From the NCBI GenBank assembly GCA_040877625.1, contig JBBDNK010000026.1, positions 21,106-85,105 on the forward strand: a stretch of DNA of 64,000 nucleotides, read 5' to 3'. The notes below the pieces were generated by a model, which was not told the origin of the DNA, made no database searches, and saw only the letters and a program-made list of their open reading frames with translations. The stretch is from Methylonatrum sp040877625. GTDB lineage: Bacteria > Pseudomonadota > Gammaproteobacteria > Nitrococcales > Aquisalimonadaceae. A program made the position numbers and the translations under genes. The number at the start of each line of letters is the position of its first letter. Position 1 is the first letter of the stretch. This document shows, one piece after another, positions 41,774-50,652 of the stretch.

Positions 41774-41876
41774 GGACCAGAAAATACCCGAAGGCCAATT
41801 AAACCGCGCCAGAACACACGTATGGATGAAGGAGGAGGCCGTGACTGACTGACCGAAGTTGACAATTGACGGAAGG

Positions 41877-41907
41877 TGACAAATTAGTCATGTGACGTAA
41901 TTTGTCA
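41877..41907. promoter_or_regulatory. Candidate PilR enhancer: inverted repeat with TGACA/TGTCA half-sites
   Basis: TGACAAATTA (41877-41886) is the exact reverse complement of TAATTTGTCA (41898-41907). Further TGAC motifs flank it. Position, roughly 105-150 bases upstream of a sigma-54 promoter, is right for an enhancer-binding protein; pilR lies next to it. Confidence 0.6.
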
Positions 41908-41945
41908 TATGAGCGAGTGTCTGACGTACCAGGCGAGAGTTCCGC

Positions 41946-43307
41946 TCACTCCATGCCCAGTTTTTTCAGCTTGTACCGCAGGGCCCGGAAGCTGATTCCC
42001 AGCAGTTGTGCGGCGGCGGTCTTATTGTTGCCGGTTTTCTCCAGCGCCTTGGTAACCACCGTTCGTTCTATGTCCTCCAGGTAATCTTCCAGTGCGAAGC
42101 TGTCGTCCGGTTCGGGGACGGCGCCCACGGCGCCGCGCGCCGCCGCGCCGCGACCCACGGGCTCATGCTCGGGGAGTTGCAGGTCGTCATCCTGAATGGA
42201 GTCGCCTTCACACAGGGTCAGCGCCCGCTCGAGTATGTTTTCCAGTTCACGAACGTTGCCGGGGAACGGGTAGTGGACCAGCGCCTCCAGCGCGGAATTG
42301 GCCAGCTGGATATTACGCATGCCGTTTTCGCCGGTCAGGCGGCGGAGTACATGGTCCACCAAGGTGGGGATATCTTCCTGGCGCTCCTTGAGGCTGGGCA
42401 CATGCAGGTTGATGACATTGATGCGGTAGAACAGATCCTGCCGGAATTCTCCCGCGTCCACCAGCGCCGCCAGATCCTTGTGGGTGGCACTGAGTATGCG
42501 CACGTCAACGGAGACTTCCTGCTGACCGCCGACGGGGCGTATGGCCCTTTCCTGGATGGCGCGAAGCAATTTGACCTGCATATGCTGCGGCAATTCCGCG
42601 ACTTCATCCAGAAACAGCGTGCCGCCGTCAGCTGCCTGAAACAGGCCTTCCTTATGGCCAGTGGCACCCGTAAAGCTGCCTTTGACGTGGCCGAAAAATT
42701 CGCTTTCCATCAGTTCCGTGGGGATGGCGCCGCAGTTGATGGGCACAAAGGGTTTGTCGGCACGGCCACCCTTCTGGTGAATGGTGCGTGCAACCAGTTC
42801 CTTGCCGGTGCCGGATTCGCCACTGATATAAATGGGTGCATTGCTACGCGCGAGTTTTACGATGGTGCCGCGGATTCGCAGCATGGCCGGGGAATCCCCC
42901 AGCAGGATGCGGCGTGATCTGCGGTCTGCCAACTGCCCCTTGCTGAGGCGCATGGCATCGTCCACCAGCTTGCGCAGCATGCCGAGGTCCACGGGCTTGG
43001 GCACGAAGTCGAACGCCCCTGCCTTCAGTGCCTGCACCGCTGCCTCCATGCTGCCGTGGGCGGTAATCATGGCCACGGGCAGGTCGGGGTAGTGTTGCTG
43101 GATATGGTTGACCAGGTCGATGCCCGTCTTGTCAGGCAGTTGCATGTCGGTAAGACAGAGATTGAACTGGTGCTTGCGCAGCAGCGCTTGCGCCTCATCG
43201 ACGGAACCGGCGCGTTGCGAGCCGATATTCATGCGTTCGAGGGTAAGACAAATCAGTTCGCAGATATCCGGTTCGTCATCGACGACCAGTGCCAGTGAGC
43301 CTTCCAT
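41946..43307 (-). CDS. pilR: Type IV pilus response regulator PilR (sigma-54 activator)
   Basis: 453 residues: receiver (VVDDEPDICE; phospho-Asp in LCLTDMQLPD; Lys in FVPKPVDLG), AAA+ sigma-54 interaction domain (Walker A GESGTGKEL, GSFTGATGH at the sigma-contacting loop, Walker B GGTLFLDEVAEL) and a Fis-type helix-turn-helix (NKTAAAQLLGISFRALRYKL). Activates pilin transcription after phosphorylation by PilS. It lies upstream of pilA on the same strand and 41 bases after pilS. Confidence 0.96.
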   Translation of the reverse strand: MEGSLALVVDDEPDICELICLTLERMNIGSQRAGSVDEAQALLRKHQFNLCLTDMQLPDKTGIDLVNHIQQHYPDLPVAMITAHGSMEAAVQALKAGAFDFVPKPVDLGMLRKLVDDAMRLSKGQLADRRSRRILLGDSPAMLRIRGTIVKLARSNAPIYISGESGTGKELVARTIHQKGGRADKPFVPINCGAIPTELMESEFFGHVKGSFTGATGHKEGLFQAADGGTLFLDEVAELPQHMQVKLLRAIQERAIRPVGGQQEVSVDVRILSATHKDLAALVDAGEFRQDLFYRINVINLHVPSLKERQEDIPTLVDHVLRRLTGENGMRNIQLANSALEALVHYPFPGNVRELENILERALTLCEGDSIQDDDLQLPEHEPVGRGAAARGAVGAVPEPDDSFALEDYLEDIERTVVTKALEKTGNNKTAAAQLLGISFRALRYKLKKLGME

Positions 43308-43348
43308 TCAATTCATCCTGTCAGGAGGTCACCCCGTAGAGAGGCTCC

Positions 43349-44992
43349 CTAGCGCTTGTTATGTTCCAGGTCCATGCCCGGCCCGGAGAAGGTAATGCGA
43401 AAGCAGGCTCCTACCGGTGCGGTGGTCAACAGCGCCAGCCTCGCCTGATTGCTTTCGCAAAGTTCCCGTGCCAGATAAAGGCCAAGCCCCGTGCCCTTGC
43501 TCGCGGTCGTAAAAAAGGGCTCGAACAGGTGTTCGGCGTGCTCGGCGGAAATACCCTTGCCGTTGTCTCGGACTTCCACCCAGGGTCGGCCACTGTTATC
43601 GCGGCCGGCGGAAACGATCACCGTGGGCGATGTTTTCGGCATATTGCCGTGCTCGACCGCGTTGCGTATCAAGTTGTTGAGAACCTGGTTCAGGTGTCCA
43701 GGGTCACAGTCTACCAGCAGCTCCCCCGGCACGTCCTCCAGGTTGAGGCTCAGGTGCTGAAGGTCATGCTGCATGGACAGCTCATCGGCGAACTCCCGCA
43801 ACCAGGCCTTGAAAACAAAGGTGTCGCGCGCCGGCTGCTCTCGACGCGACATTCGCAGGACGCTGTCGATTATGCCGTTCAGGCGCTGGCTCTGGTTATG
43901 GATAATCTCCAGCAGGCGGCGATCGCTGCTGGTCAGCTCGGCTTCCTCAAGCAACTGGCCGGCATGGGTGATCGCCGAAAGCGGGTTGCGGATCTCGTGG
44001 GCAATGCTGGCTGTCAGTCGACCGAGAGAGACCAGCTTTGCCTGTTGTACCTGGGCGCGCAGTTCCGCCATGTCCTCAAGGAACAGGAGCGCGCCGCCCT
44101 TGTCTCCAAGCGGAATACACCTGGGCATGACTTCCGCGCCTTCTCCGACGTGGACAGCCTCGGGGCTGATCGTGGGGTTTCCGCGCCATGTCGCCAGCGT
44201 TGCGCCCAATGACGGAGACAGGTCTTTCAGGACCGGTTCCGGGCCGTGGTCCGGCCGCCCCATCAATGCCCAGGCGGCACTGTTGAGCAGTCTGATCCGG
44301 TTGTTGCCATCCACCACGACCGCGCCATCGTGCAGACGCTGCACGATGTGTGCATTAAGTGCCTGCAGATTAGCCAGGTCGACGCCGCGCTTTTCCGCCA
44401 ACGCGGTGCTCTCACGCGCACGCTTGGCAAGGTAACTGGTGGCAAGGGCGCCCACGAACATCGCCAGCCCCAGCAGACCGACCTGGGTGTAACTCACGCT
44501 CAGCTGGTCGTATCGGAAATAATGCAGCATGTGCTGAAACAGCAGCGCAATGGAGGCCACGGCGGCGAACAGTGCGGCGAGGCGCAGGCCGACCATGATC
44601 GAGCCGCCGGCCACGGCGACCAGCAGCAACGGCCCCAGGCCGTTTTCTTCCAGACCCACCGCATAGATAAGGAGACTGAGAATAAGTATGTCGCCGAGTG
44701 TGTGCAGGCAGACCTGGAAAACAAAGAACTTGCTTATCGGCAGCGAAGTGACCAGCAGCAGCAGAGCGAATAGGAAATAGCCGATCGAGAACTGAAGAAA
44801 CAGCGCAGGCTGATCGGCGCCGAGCAGGGCCGAGTCCAGGCCGCTGAGCGATCCGAACATCAGGATGACGGCAACCAGCAGGCGGTAGACCGCCAGCAGC
44901 CGCAATGGTCGCCATGTGTAGAGTTCGTGGCTATCCGGATGTGCCAGCACGGGTTGTTTTGCCAGCGAGGTTTCCCTGCTTTCGGATGCCAT
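43349..44992 (-). CDS. pilS: Type IV pilus sensor histidine kinase PilS
   Basis: 547 residues: about six N-terminal membrane helices (residues about 28-185), a PAS-like linker (MGRPDHGPEPVLKD), a HisKA domain with SIAHEIRNPLSAITH, and a HATPase domain (N box NQVLNNLIRNAVEHG, G1 DNGKGIS, F box, G2 GTGLGLYL). Partner of PilR; in Pseudomonas PilS senses pilin levels in the membrane. Its start overlaps the stop of the small PP0621-type gene upstream. Confidence 0.95.
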   Translation of the reverse strand: MASESRETSLAKQPVLAHPDSHELYTWRPLRLLAVYRLLVAVILMFGSLSGLDSALLGADQPALFLQFSIGYFLFALLLLVTSLPISKFFVFQVCLHTLGDILILSLLIYAVGLEENGLGPLLLVAVAGGSIMVGLRLAALFAAVASIALLFQHMLHYFRYDQLSVSYTQVGLLGLAMFVGALATSYLAKRARESTALAEKRGVDLANLQALNAHIVQRLHDGAVVVDGNNRIRLLNSAAWALMGRPDHGPEPVLKDLSPSLGATLATWRGNPTISPEAVHVGEGAEVMPRCIPLGDKGGALLFLEDMAELRAQVQQAKLVSLGRLTASIAHEIRNPLSAITHAGQLLEEAELTSSDRRLLEIIHNQSQRLNGIIDSVLRMSRREQPARDTFVFKAWLREFADELSMQHDLQHLSLNLEDVPGELLVDCDPGHLNQVLNNLIRNAVEHGNMPKTSPTVIVSAGRDNSGRPWVEVRDNGKGISAEHAEHLFEPFFTTASKGTGLGLYLARELCESNQARLALLTTAPVGACFRITFSGPGMDLEHNKR

Positions 44993-45207
44993 CAGCGCTC
45001 TCTGTCAGGCTCGTGTTCACGGCACTGCCAGCCGTCGGCCGTCGGCAGCGCGGACTGTTTCGGAACGTGTTTTCCGCAAGTGGAGCAAAGCACAAGATCG
45101 GTGCTCAACGGCTTCCGTGCCTGCTCGCCGCCCAGCTTTCTGGTCAGCCCGCGCCAGAGCAGGAAGGCCAGCAATACCACCAGCAGCAGAAATATCAGCC
45201 GGACCAT
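44992..45207 (-). CDS. PP0621-family small membrane protein
   Basis: 71 residues: one N-terminal membrane helix (LIFLLLVVLLAFLLWRGL) and a cytoplasmic zinc-ribbon-like tail with CSTCGKHVP and a later Cys-His (QCREHE). Genes of this family regularly precede pilS in gammaproteobacteria; no function is established. The stop overlaps the pilS start by one base, so the two are translationally coupled. Confidence 0.85.
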   Translation of the reverse strand: MVRLIFLLLVVLLAFLLWRGLTRKLGGEQARKPLSTDLVLCSTCGKHVPKQSALPTADGWQCREHEPDRER

Positions 45208-45333
45208 GCGTCACCTCGAACTGCGGCAAGTGCCATATGAAGGTACATGGGCTTCCTGGAAGCCGGTTTCCGGTGAAGTCTCCAGCCTTTGCAGGCACGG
45301 TGCAAGAGGAACGGGGCTGCGATGGAAGCGGTT

Positions 45334-45362
45334 TTGATTTGCCTGGCGGTTTGGTGGAGAAT
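45334..45362 (+). promoter_or_regulatory. Probable promoter of sucCD
   Basis: TTGATT (45334-45339), 17-base spacer, GAGAAT (45357-45362), 34 bases before the sucC start. The -10 is imperfect. Confidence 0.4.
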
Positions 45363-45396
45363 TGCGGTTTCATTTTTCCCGGAGGCCACCCACGCC

Positions 45397-46572
45397 ATGA
45401 ATCTCCACGAGTACCAGTCGAAAAAGCTCTTTGCCGCGTACGATATCCCGATTCCACAAGGTCGGGTCGCGAATTCTGCCGAGGAAGCGGTGCAGGCAGC
45501 CGAGCAACTGGGGGGCGGCGTCTGGGTGGTGAAGGCGCAAGTACATGCCGGCGGCCGTGGCAAGGCTGGGGGCGTCAAGGTCTGCAAGAGCCTGGATGAG
45601 GTCCGCAGTTATACCGGTTCCATACTCGGTCAGCGCCTGGTAACCCATCAGACCGACGACAAGGGCCTGCCCATTAACAGCGTGATGGTGGAGCAGGGGC
45701 TGGATATCCAGTCCGAACTTTACCTGGGCGCGGTCGTCGACCGCGCCTCTCGGCGTATCGTGTTCATGGGCTCCGCCGATGGCGGCATGGATATCGAAGA
45801 GGTCGCAGAGAAAACGCCTGAAAGAATTGTTAGCGTGGCGGTTAATCCTGTTGCCGGGCTGCAGCCCTATCAGTGCCGTCAGATTGCCTTCGCGCTGGGC
45901 CTCGACGGCAAGCAGGTCGGCCAGCTCACCCGAATCATGACCGGCCTGTACAATCTCTTCCTTGACACCGACCTCGGCCTGATCGAGATCAACCCTCTGA
46001 TTGTCACCGGCAACGGTGAACTGCTGGCCCTGGATGCCAAACTCAACGTCGATGACAACGCCATCGAAGTCGGTCGGCAGAAAGACATCGAGGCCATGCG
46101 TGACACCTCCCAGGAAGATCCCACCGAGGTAGAGGCCGCCCTCCACAACCTCAATTACATCACCCTGGACGGCAATATCGGCTGCATGGTGAACGGTGCC
46201 GGCCTGGCAATGGCGACCATGGACGTGGTCAAGCTCAATGGCGGCGAACCGGCCAACTTCCTGGACGTGGGCGGCGGCACCAACACCGAGCGTGTGGCCG
46301 AGGCGTTCAAGTTGATCCTGTCCAGCGAGTCGGTGCAGGGCATTCTGGTGAATATTTTCGGCGGCATCGTCCGTTGCGACATGATTGCCGAAGGGATTAT
46401 CAGCGCGGTCAAGGAGGTGGGTGTCAACGTGCCCGTGGTGGTAAGGCTGGAAGGTACCAATGTGGATCAGGGCAAGGCCCTGCTGCAGAGCAGCGGCCTG
46501 GACCTGATTGCCGCGGACGACCTGTCCGACGCCGCGAAGAAAATAGTTGCCGCGGTCCAGAAGGCGGCCTGA
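45397..46572 (+). CDS. sucC: Succinyl-CoA synthetase beta subunit (ADP-forming)
   Basis: TCA-cycle enzyme, nucleotide-binding subunit. MNLHEYQSKKLFAAYDIPIP starts the ATP-grasp domain; KAQVHAGGRGKAGGVK, LIEINPLIVT and NIFGGIVRCDMIAEGI are typical. GGAGG at 45381-45385 precedes the ATG at 45397; the longer frame from 45289 is not supported. 391 residues. Followed by sucD after 38 bases. Confidence 0.97.
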   Translation: MNLHEYQSKKLFAAYDIPIPQGRVANSAEEAVQAAEQLGGGVWVVKAQVHAGGRGKAGGVKVCKSLDEVRSYTGSILGQRLVTHQTDDKGLPINSVMVEQGLDIQSELYLGAVVDRASRRIVFMGSADGGMDIEEVAEKTPERIVSVAVNPVAGLQPYQCRQIAFALGLDGKQVGQLTRIMTGLYNLFLDTDLGLIEINPLIVTGNGELLALDAKLNVDDNAIEVGRQKDIEAMRDTSQEDPTEVEAALHNLNYITLDGNIGCMVNGAGLAMATMDVVKLNGGEPANFLDVGGGTNTERVAEAFKLILSSESVQGILVNIFGGIVRCDMIAEGIISAVKEVGVNVPVVVRLEGTNVDQGKALLQSSGLDLIAADDLSDAAKKIVAAVQKAA

Positions 46573-46610
46573 GGCATTACCACCGAATTCGACTTAGAGG
46601 TTTTCAGCAC

Positions 46611-47483
46611 ATGAGTATTCTGGTCAACAAGGACACCAAGGTCATCGTCCAGGGCTTCACGGGCAAGCAGGGAACGTTCCACGCCGAACAGGCCATTGCC
46701 TATGGCAGCAATGTCGTTGGCGGCGTCACGCCGGGCCGTGGCGGCGAAAAGCATCTTGACCGTCCGGTATTCAATACCGTGCAGGATGCCGTGGAGGCCA
46801 CCGGTGCCGATGCCAGCATGATTTACGTGCCGGCCGGTTTTGCCGCCGATGCCATTCTCGAAGCGGCGGACGCCGGCATCAAGGTGATAGCCTGCATCAC
46901 CGAAGGCATTCCCGTGCTGGACATGCTGCGCGTCAAGGCGGCGCTGGATTATTATCCTGGTGTTCGATTGATCGGGCCCAACTGCCCGGGCGTGATCACC
47001 CCCGACGCATGCAAGATCGGCATCATGCCCGGACACATCCATCAGGCCGGCAGGGTCGGCATCGTCTCCCGGTCCGGGACTCTGACCTATGAAGCGGTGA
47101 AGCAGACGTCCGACGCCGGTCTGGGACAAAGCACCTGCGTGGGTATCGGAGGCGACCCCATACACGGTATGTCGTTTGTGGATGTGCTGGCGCTGTTCAA
47201 GGACGATCCGCAGACCGAAGGCATCGTGATGGTTGGCGAGATCGGTGGTACCGCCGAGGAAGAGGCCGCGGCCTACATCAAGGCCAACGTCAGTAAGCCC
47301 GTTGTGGCCTATATTGCAGGTGTGACCGCACCTCCCGGCAAGCGCATGGGGCACGCCGGAGCCATCATCAGCGGCGGCAAGGGCACCGCGGACGACAAGT
47401 TCAAGGCGCTGGAATCCGCGGGTGTAAAGACGGTGCGGTCGCCGGCTGATATCGGCGCAACCATGAAGAGCCTGCTGAGCTGA
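46611..47483 (+). CDS. sucD: Succinyl-CoA synthetase alpha subunit
   Basis: Catalytic subunit carrying the phospho-histidine in GKRMGHAGAIISGGKGTA. The CoA-binding N terminus shows VIVQGFTGKQGTFHAEQ and YGSNVVGGVTPGRGG; LIGPNCPGVITP is also typical. 290 residues from the ATG at 46611. Forms the heterotetramer with SucC. Confidence 0.98.
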   Translation: MSILVNKDTKVIVQGFTGKQGTFHAEQAIAYGSNVVGGVTPGRGGEKHLDRPVFNTVQDAVEATGADASMIYVPAGFAADAILEAADAGIKVIACITEGIPVLDMLRVKAALDYYPGVRLIGPNCPGVITPDACKIGIMPGHIHQAGRVGIVSRSGTLTYEAVKQTSDAGLGQSTCVGIGGDPIHGMSFVDVLALFKDDPQTEGIVMVGEIGGTAEEEAAAYIKANVSKPVVAYIAGVTAPPGKRMGHAGAIISGGKGTADDKFKALESAGVKTVRSPADIGATMKSLLS

Positions 47484-47629
47484 AATCGGTACCCCGTACG
47501 CTGATTTCGGGCGATGGTTGCCGATTCGGCAGGGTGCTCGGGTGACGTGGGCGTGGCGATGAATTCGCAACGCCCGGTGTGCCGGGGTTTGGCCTCTTCC
47601 CCTGAAATTCGAACAACCGGTTCCTCCCT

Positions 47630-49261
47630 ATGACAGAACGCCTTCGTGTGGTCATGGCCCAACTCGATATGCGAGTCGGGGATGTCGCCGGCAATGCGCG
47701 GCAAGTGATCGAGGCAGCGACGCAAGCACGCGATGTGCTCGGTGCGGATGTCATCGTTTTCCCCGAGCTCACGCTGACGGGTTACCCGGCGGAGGATCTC
47801 CTCTACCGGGATGATTTCATCCTGCGTGTCGGAGAAGCGCTGGCCGAGGTGCGTGATGGAGTCCGCGGTATTGCCGCGGTTGTCGGCTTTCCCCATCGTG
47901 AAGACGGCAAGCTGTTCAACTCCGCCGCCGTGTTTCAGGATGGTCTGGTTCAAGGTATTTACCACAAGCATCATCTGGCCAACCGCAGCGTATTCGATGA
48001 CAAGCGTTATTTCGACGCCGGTGATACCTCGCTGGTGTTCGAAGTGCGCGGCCAGCGTCTGGGCGTGACTATCTGCGAGGATCTCTGGCATCCGGGTCCG
48101 TTCCGCTGGGCAGCCGATGAAGGGGCCCAGGCGGTGATCAACATCAATGCCTCGCCCTATCACGCGGGCAAGATCGCGGACCGCGAGCGTGTCATTCATG
48201 CGCGGTTGAAGGAGGCCAGCCTTCCGGTCATTTACGTCAACCTCGTGGGTGGCCAGGATGAAGTTGTTTACGATGGTGCATCCAGCGTCTATAGCGCCGA
48301 GGGTGAGCTGGTGGCCCGTGCGCCGGTCTTTGAAGAAGGGCTTTTTCCAGTCGATTTTAAAGCAGATGGAAACCGCCTGAGGCCCCTGGCCGGTGAGATT
48401 ACACCGCTTGAGGATGACGACGCGCTCACCTACGCGGCGTTGGTCCGCGGGTTGCGCGATTATGTTTGCAAGAATGGTTTCCCCGGCGTCCTTCTGGGGA
48501 TGTCCGGTGGCATCGATTCAGCCCTGACGGCGGCGGTTGCAGTGGATGCGCTGGGGCCGGACCGGGTATGGGCGGTCATGATGCCTTCCCGCTATACCTC
48601 TGCGGAAAGCCTGGAGGATGCCGAGGCCTGCGCCCGTCTGCTCGGTATCCGCTATGACAGCGTCTCAATTGATGAGCCCTTTCAGGCACTCATGAATCAG
48701 CTGGGGCCGATGTTTGGCGAACGGGCACCCGATCTAACCGAAGAAAACATGCAGTCCAGGGCCAGGGGCGTCGTACTCATGGCGTTGTCCAACAAGTTGG
48801 GGCCGCTGGTGCTGGCCACGGGTAACAAGAGCGAGTATGCAGTTGGCTACGCCACCCTGTATGGTGACATGTGTGGTGGCTTCGCGCCCCTGAAGGACGT
48901 ATACAAGACGGCCGTCTACCGCCTCTGCGCACTGCGCAATGCGCGCGGACGGGTCATTCCGGAGCGGATAATCACCAAGGCGCCGACAGCGGAACTGCGC
49001 CCGGATCAGAAGGATGAGGACTCATTGCCGCCGTACCCGGTGCTGGATGACATCCTGCAGCGTTACGTGGATATGGACCAGTCGGTGGCGACGATAATTC
49101 GCGCGGACCATGACGAAGCGGTCGTCCGCCAGATTGTGACCTTGCTGCACCGCAACGAATACAAACGCCGACAGTCGCCGCCCGGGGTCAAGGTCACGTC
49201 CAAGGCATTTGGCCGGGAGCGAAGGTACCCGATGACCTCCGCTTTTCGCTCCTGGGACTGA
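47630..49261 (+). CDS. nadE: Glutamine-dependent NAD+ synthetase
   Basis: 543 residues in two domains. An N-terminal nitrilase-type glutaminase has Glu in FPELTLTGYPAEDLL, Lys in HKHHLANRSVF and Cys in TICEDLWHP. A C-terminal synthetase has the P-loop GMSGGIDSALT and ATGNKSEYAVGYATLYGD. Amidates deamido-NAD at the last step of NAD synthesis. The ribosome site before the ATG is weak. Followed 44 bases later by glnB, a neighbour pair kept in several gammaproteobacteria. Confidence 0.96.
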   Translation: MTERLRVVMAQLDMRVGDVAGNARQVIEAATQARDVLGADVIVFPELTLTGYPAEDLLYRDDFILRVGEALAEVRDGVRGIAAVVGFPHREDGKLFNSAAVFQDGLVQGIYHKHHLANRSVFDDKRYFDAGDTSLVFEVRGQRLGVTICEDLWHPGPFRWAADEGAQAVININASPYHAGKIADRERVIHARLKEASLPVIYVNLVGGQDEVVYDGASSVYSAEGELVARAPVFEEGLFPVDFKADGNRLRPLAGEITPLEDDDALTYAALVRGLRDYVCKNGFPGVLLGMSGGIDSALTAAVAVDALGPDRVWAVMMPSRYTSAESLEDAEACARLLGIRYDSVSIDEPFQALMNQLGPMFGERAPDLTEENMQSRARGVVLMALSNKLGPLVLATGNKSEYAVGYATLYGDMCGGFAPLKDVYKTAVYRLCALRNARGRVIPERIITKAPTAELRPDQKDEDSLPPYPVLDDILQRYVDMDQSVATIIRADHDEAVVRQIVTLLHRNEYKRRQSPPGVKVTSKAFGRERRYPMTSAFRSWD

Positions 49262-49305
49262 CGGCCGTCGCGCCGACGGCCACAACGCAGCATTCGAGGT
49301 TCTTC

Positions 49306-49644
49306 ATGAAAAAAATTGAAGCGGTTATCAAACCATTCAAGCTCGACGACGTTCGGGAGGCCTTGTCCGAGATAGGCGCTACCGGCATGACCGTGACGGA
49401 AGTAAAAGGCTTTGGGCGGCAGAAGGGGCACACCGAGCTCTATCGGGGTGCGGAGTATGTGGTGGACTTTCTGCCGAAGATGAAGCTGGAACTGGTGGTG
49501 GCCGATGATCAGGTCGATCGCTGCGTCGACGCCATCATCAAAGCCGCCAATACAGGCAAGATTGGCGACGGCAAGATCTTTGTGACCCCGGTCGATCGAA
49601 CCGTCAGGATCCGCACCGGGGAAGAAAACGAGGATGCGATCTGA
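49306..49644 (+). CDS. glnB: Nitrogen regulatory protein P-II
   Basis: 112 residues. Trimeric signal protein that reports 2-oxoglutarate and nitrogen status to glutamine synthetase and NtrB. The uridylylation site Tyr51 lies in the T loop (TELYRGAEYVVDF), and the B loop IGDGKIFVTPVDRTVRIRTGE is conserved. GAGG precedes the ATG. No amtB follows, which fits GlnB rather than GlnK. Confidence 0.96.
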   Translation: MKKIEAVIKPFKLDDVREALSEIGATGMTVTEVKGFGRQKGHTELYRGAEYVVDFLPKMKLELVVADDQVDRCVDAIIKAANTGKIGDGKIFVTPVDRTVRIRTGEENEDAI

Positions 49645-49650
49645 CCGCCG

Positions 49651-50493
49651 CTAGTTTCCCATCCCCAGTGAAGGTTCGGGCACCTCTTCCTGCGGTTGTT
49701 CCAGTGTGGGGTGATCCGGGAAGTTCTCGCGGATAACCCGGAGCACGTCTTCCCTGAGGTCATCGAGTTCAAGATACCCGTATGCCTCCACCATTACTCC
49801 CAGGGCATCGCGCACGGCTGGAGTGCCCTGGAAGTCCGCCACCACCCCTTTCGCGCGGTTGGCGGCCGCCACGTAGGCGCCGCGCCGCATGTAGAAATCC
49901 GCAACATGCATTTCATAGTGGGCGAGATGGTTGCGCAGGGTTCGCACCCTTTCCTGGGCATCGTCCGTGTAGTCGGAGTCGGGAAAGCGCTCGATGAGCT
50001 GTGCCAGATCCCGCATTGCTTCCCTGATCGGGCCGGGATCGCGGATCCGCCGGTCGATACTGAACGTGCGAGTCAGAAAATCATCGCCGCGCTCGAGGTT
50101 TGCGCGGGCGCGCATATACAGGGCGTAGGCAACGCCGGGATCCTGAGGATTCAGCCGCATGAAGCGATCAGCGGCGTTTATGGACGATTCCATCTCCCCC
50201 GCGCGGTAGTAGGCATTGATCAAATCCAGCTGCGCCTGCTTGAAATAGGCGCCGAACGGATAACGTGCCTGGAGATCCTCGAACCGGGTAGCCGCGCCCG
50301 CGAAATCTCCCTGGCGCATGGCGGCCTTGGCGTCCTGGTAAAGCTTCTCCGCGGTTTCCTCCTGCCCGGAGGTGCGAAAGCTTGATGGATCGGAAGGGTC
50401 GTACTGATGACCCTCCCGCTGGGAACCTGACGACGAGCAGCCAGCCAGCAACGCAGCCAGCAGCAGAAGAGGCAGGAATCGAAAATATGACAT
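49651..50493 (-). CDS. bamD: Outer-membrane protein assembly factor BamD
   Basis: Lipoprotein (lipobox LLAGC, Cys about residue 19) of the BAM complex, which inserts beta-barrel proteins. 280 residues with five TPR-like repeats (AEKLYQDAKAAMRQGDFAGA, RYPFGAYFKQAQLDLINAYY, RFPDSDYTDDAQ). The tail is Glu/Pro-rich. Divergent from rluD, the usual neighbour in gammaproteobacteria, and convergent with glnB. Confidence 0.96.
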   Translation of the reverse strand: MSYFRFLPLLLLAALLAGCSSSGSQREGHQYDPSDPSSFRTSGQEETAEKLYQDAKAAMRQGDFAGAATRFEDLQARYPFGAYFKQAQLDLINAYYRAGEMESSINAADRFMRLNPQDPGVAYALYMRARANLERGDDFLTRTFSIDRRIRDPGPIREAMRDLAQLIERFPDSDYTDDAQERVRTLRNHLAHYEMHVADFYMRRGAYVAAANRAKGVVADFQGTPAVRDALGVMVEAYGYLELDDLREDVLRVIRENFPDHPTLEQPQEEVPEPSLGMGN

Positions 50494-50652
50494 GGACGAT
50501 CCGGATCCGATGACGATGAAGCGCTCTATTGTAGAAGATGCCCGGCGTTACTCATAGGCCGCGTGGCACATATTCCGCCGACCGAGTAAGCTTGGTCACC
50601 ACAAGCACAGTCAGGTTCCCCGTGAACCTCCGGAAACTTATACGCGAGCGGC

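Larger units (their letters stand above)
41639..41945. other. Regulatory region between pilR and pilA
   Basis: 307 bases without a gene on either strand. It holds the sigma-54 promoter (41758-41773) and, about 105-150 bases upstream of it, a cluster of TGACA/TGTCA motifs with a 10-base inverted repeat (41877-41907). Confidence 0.75.
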
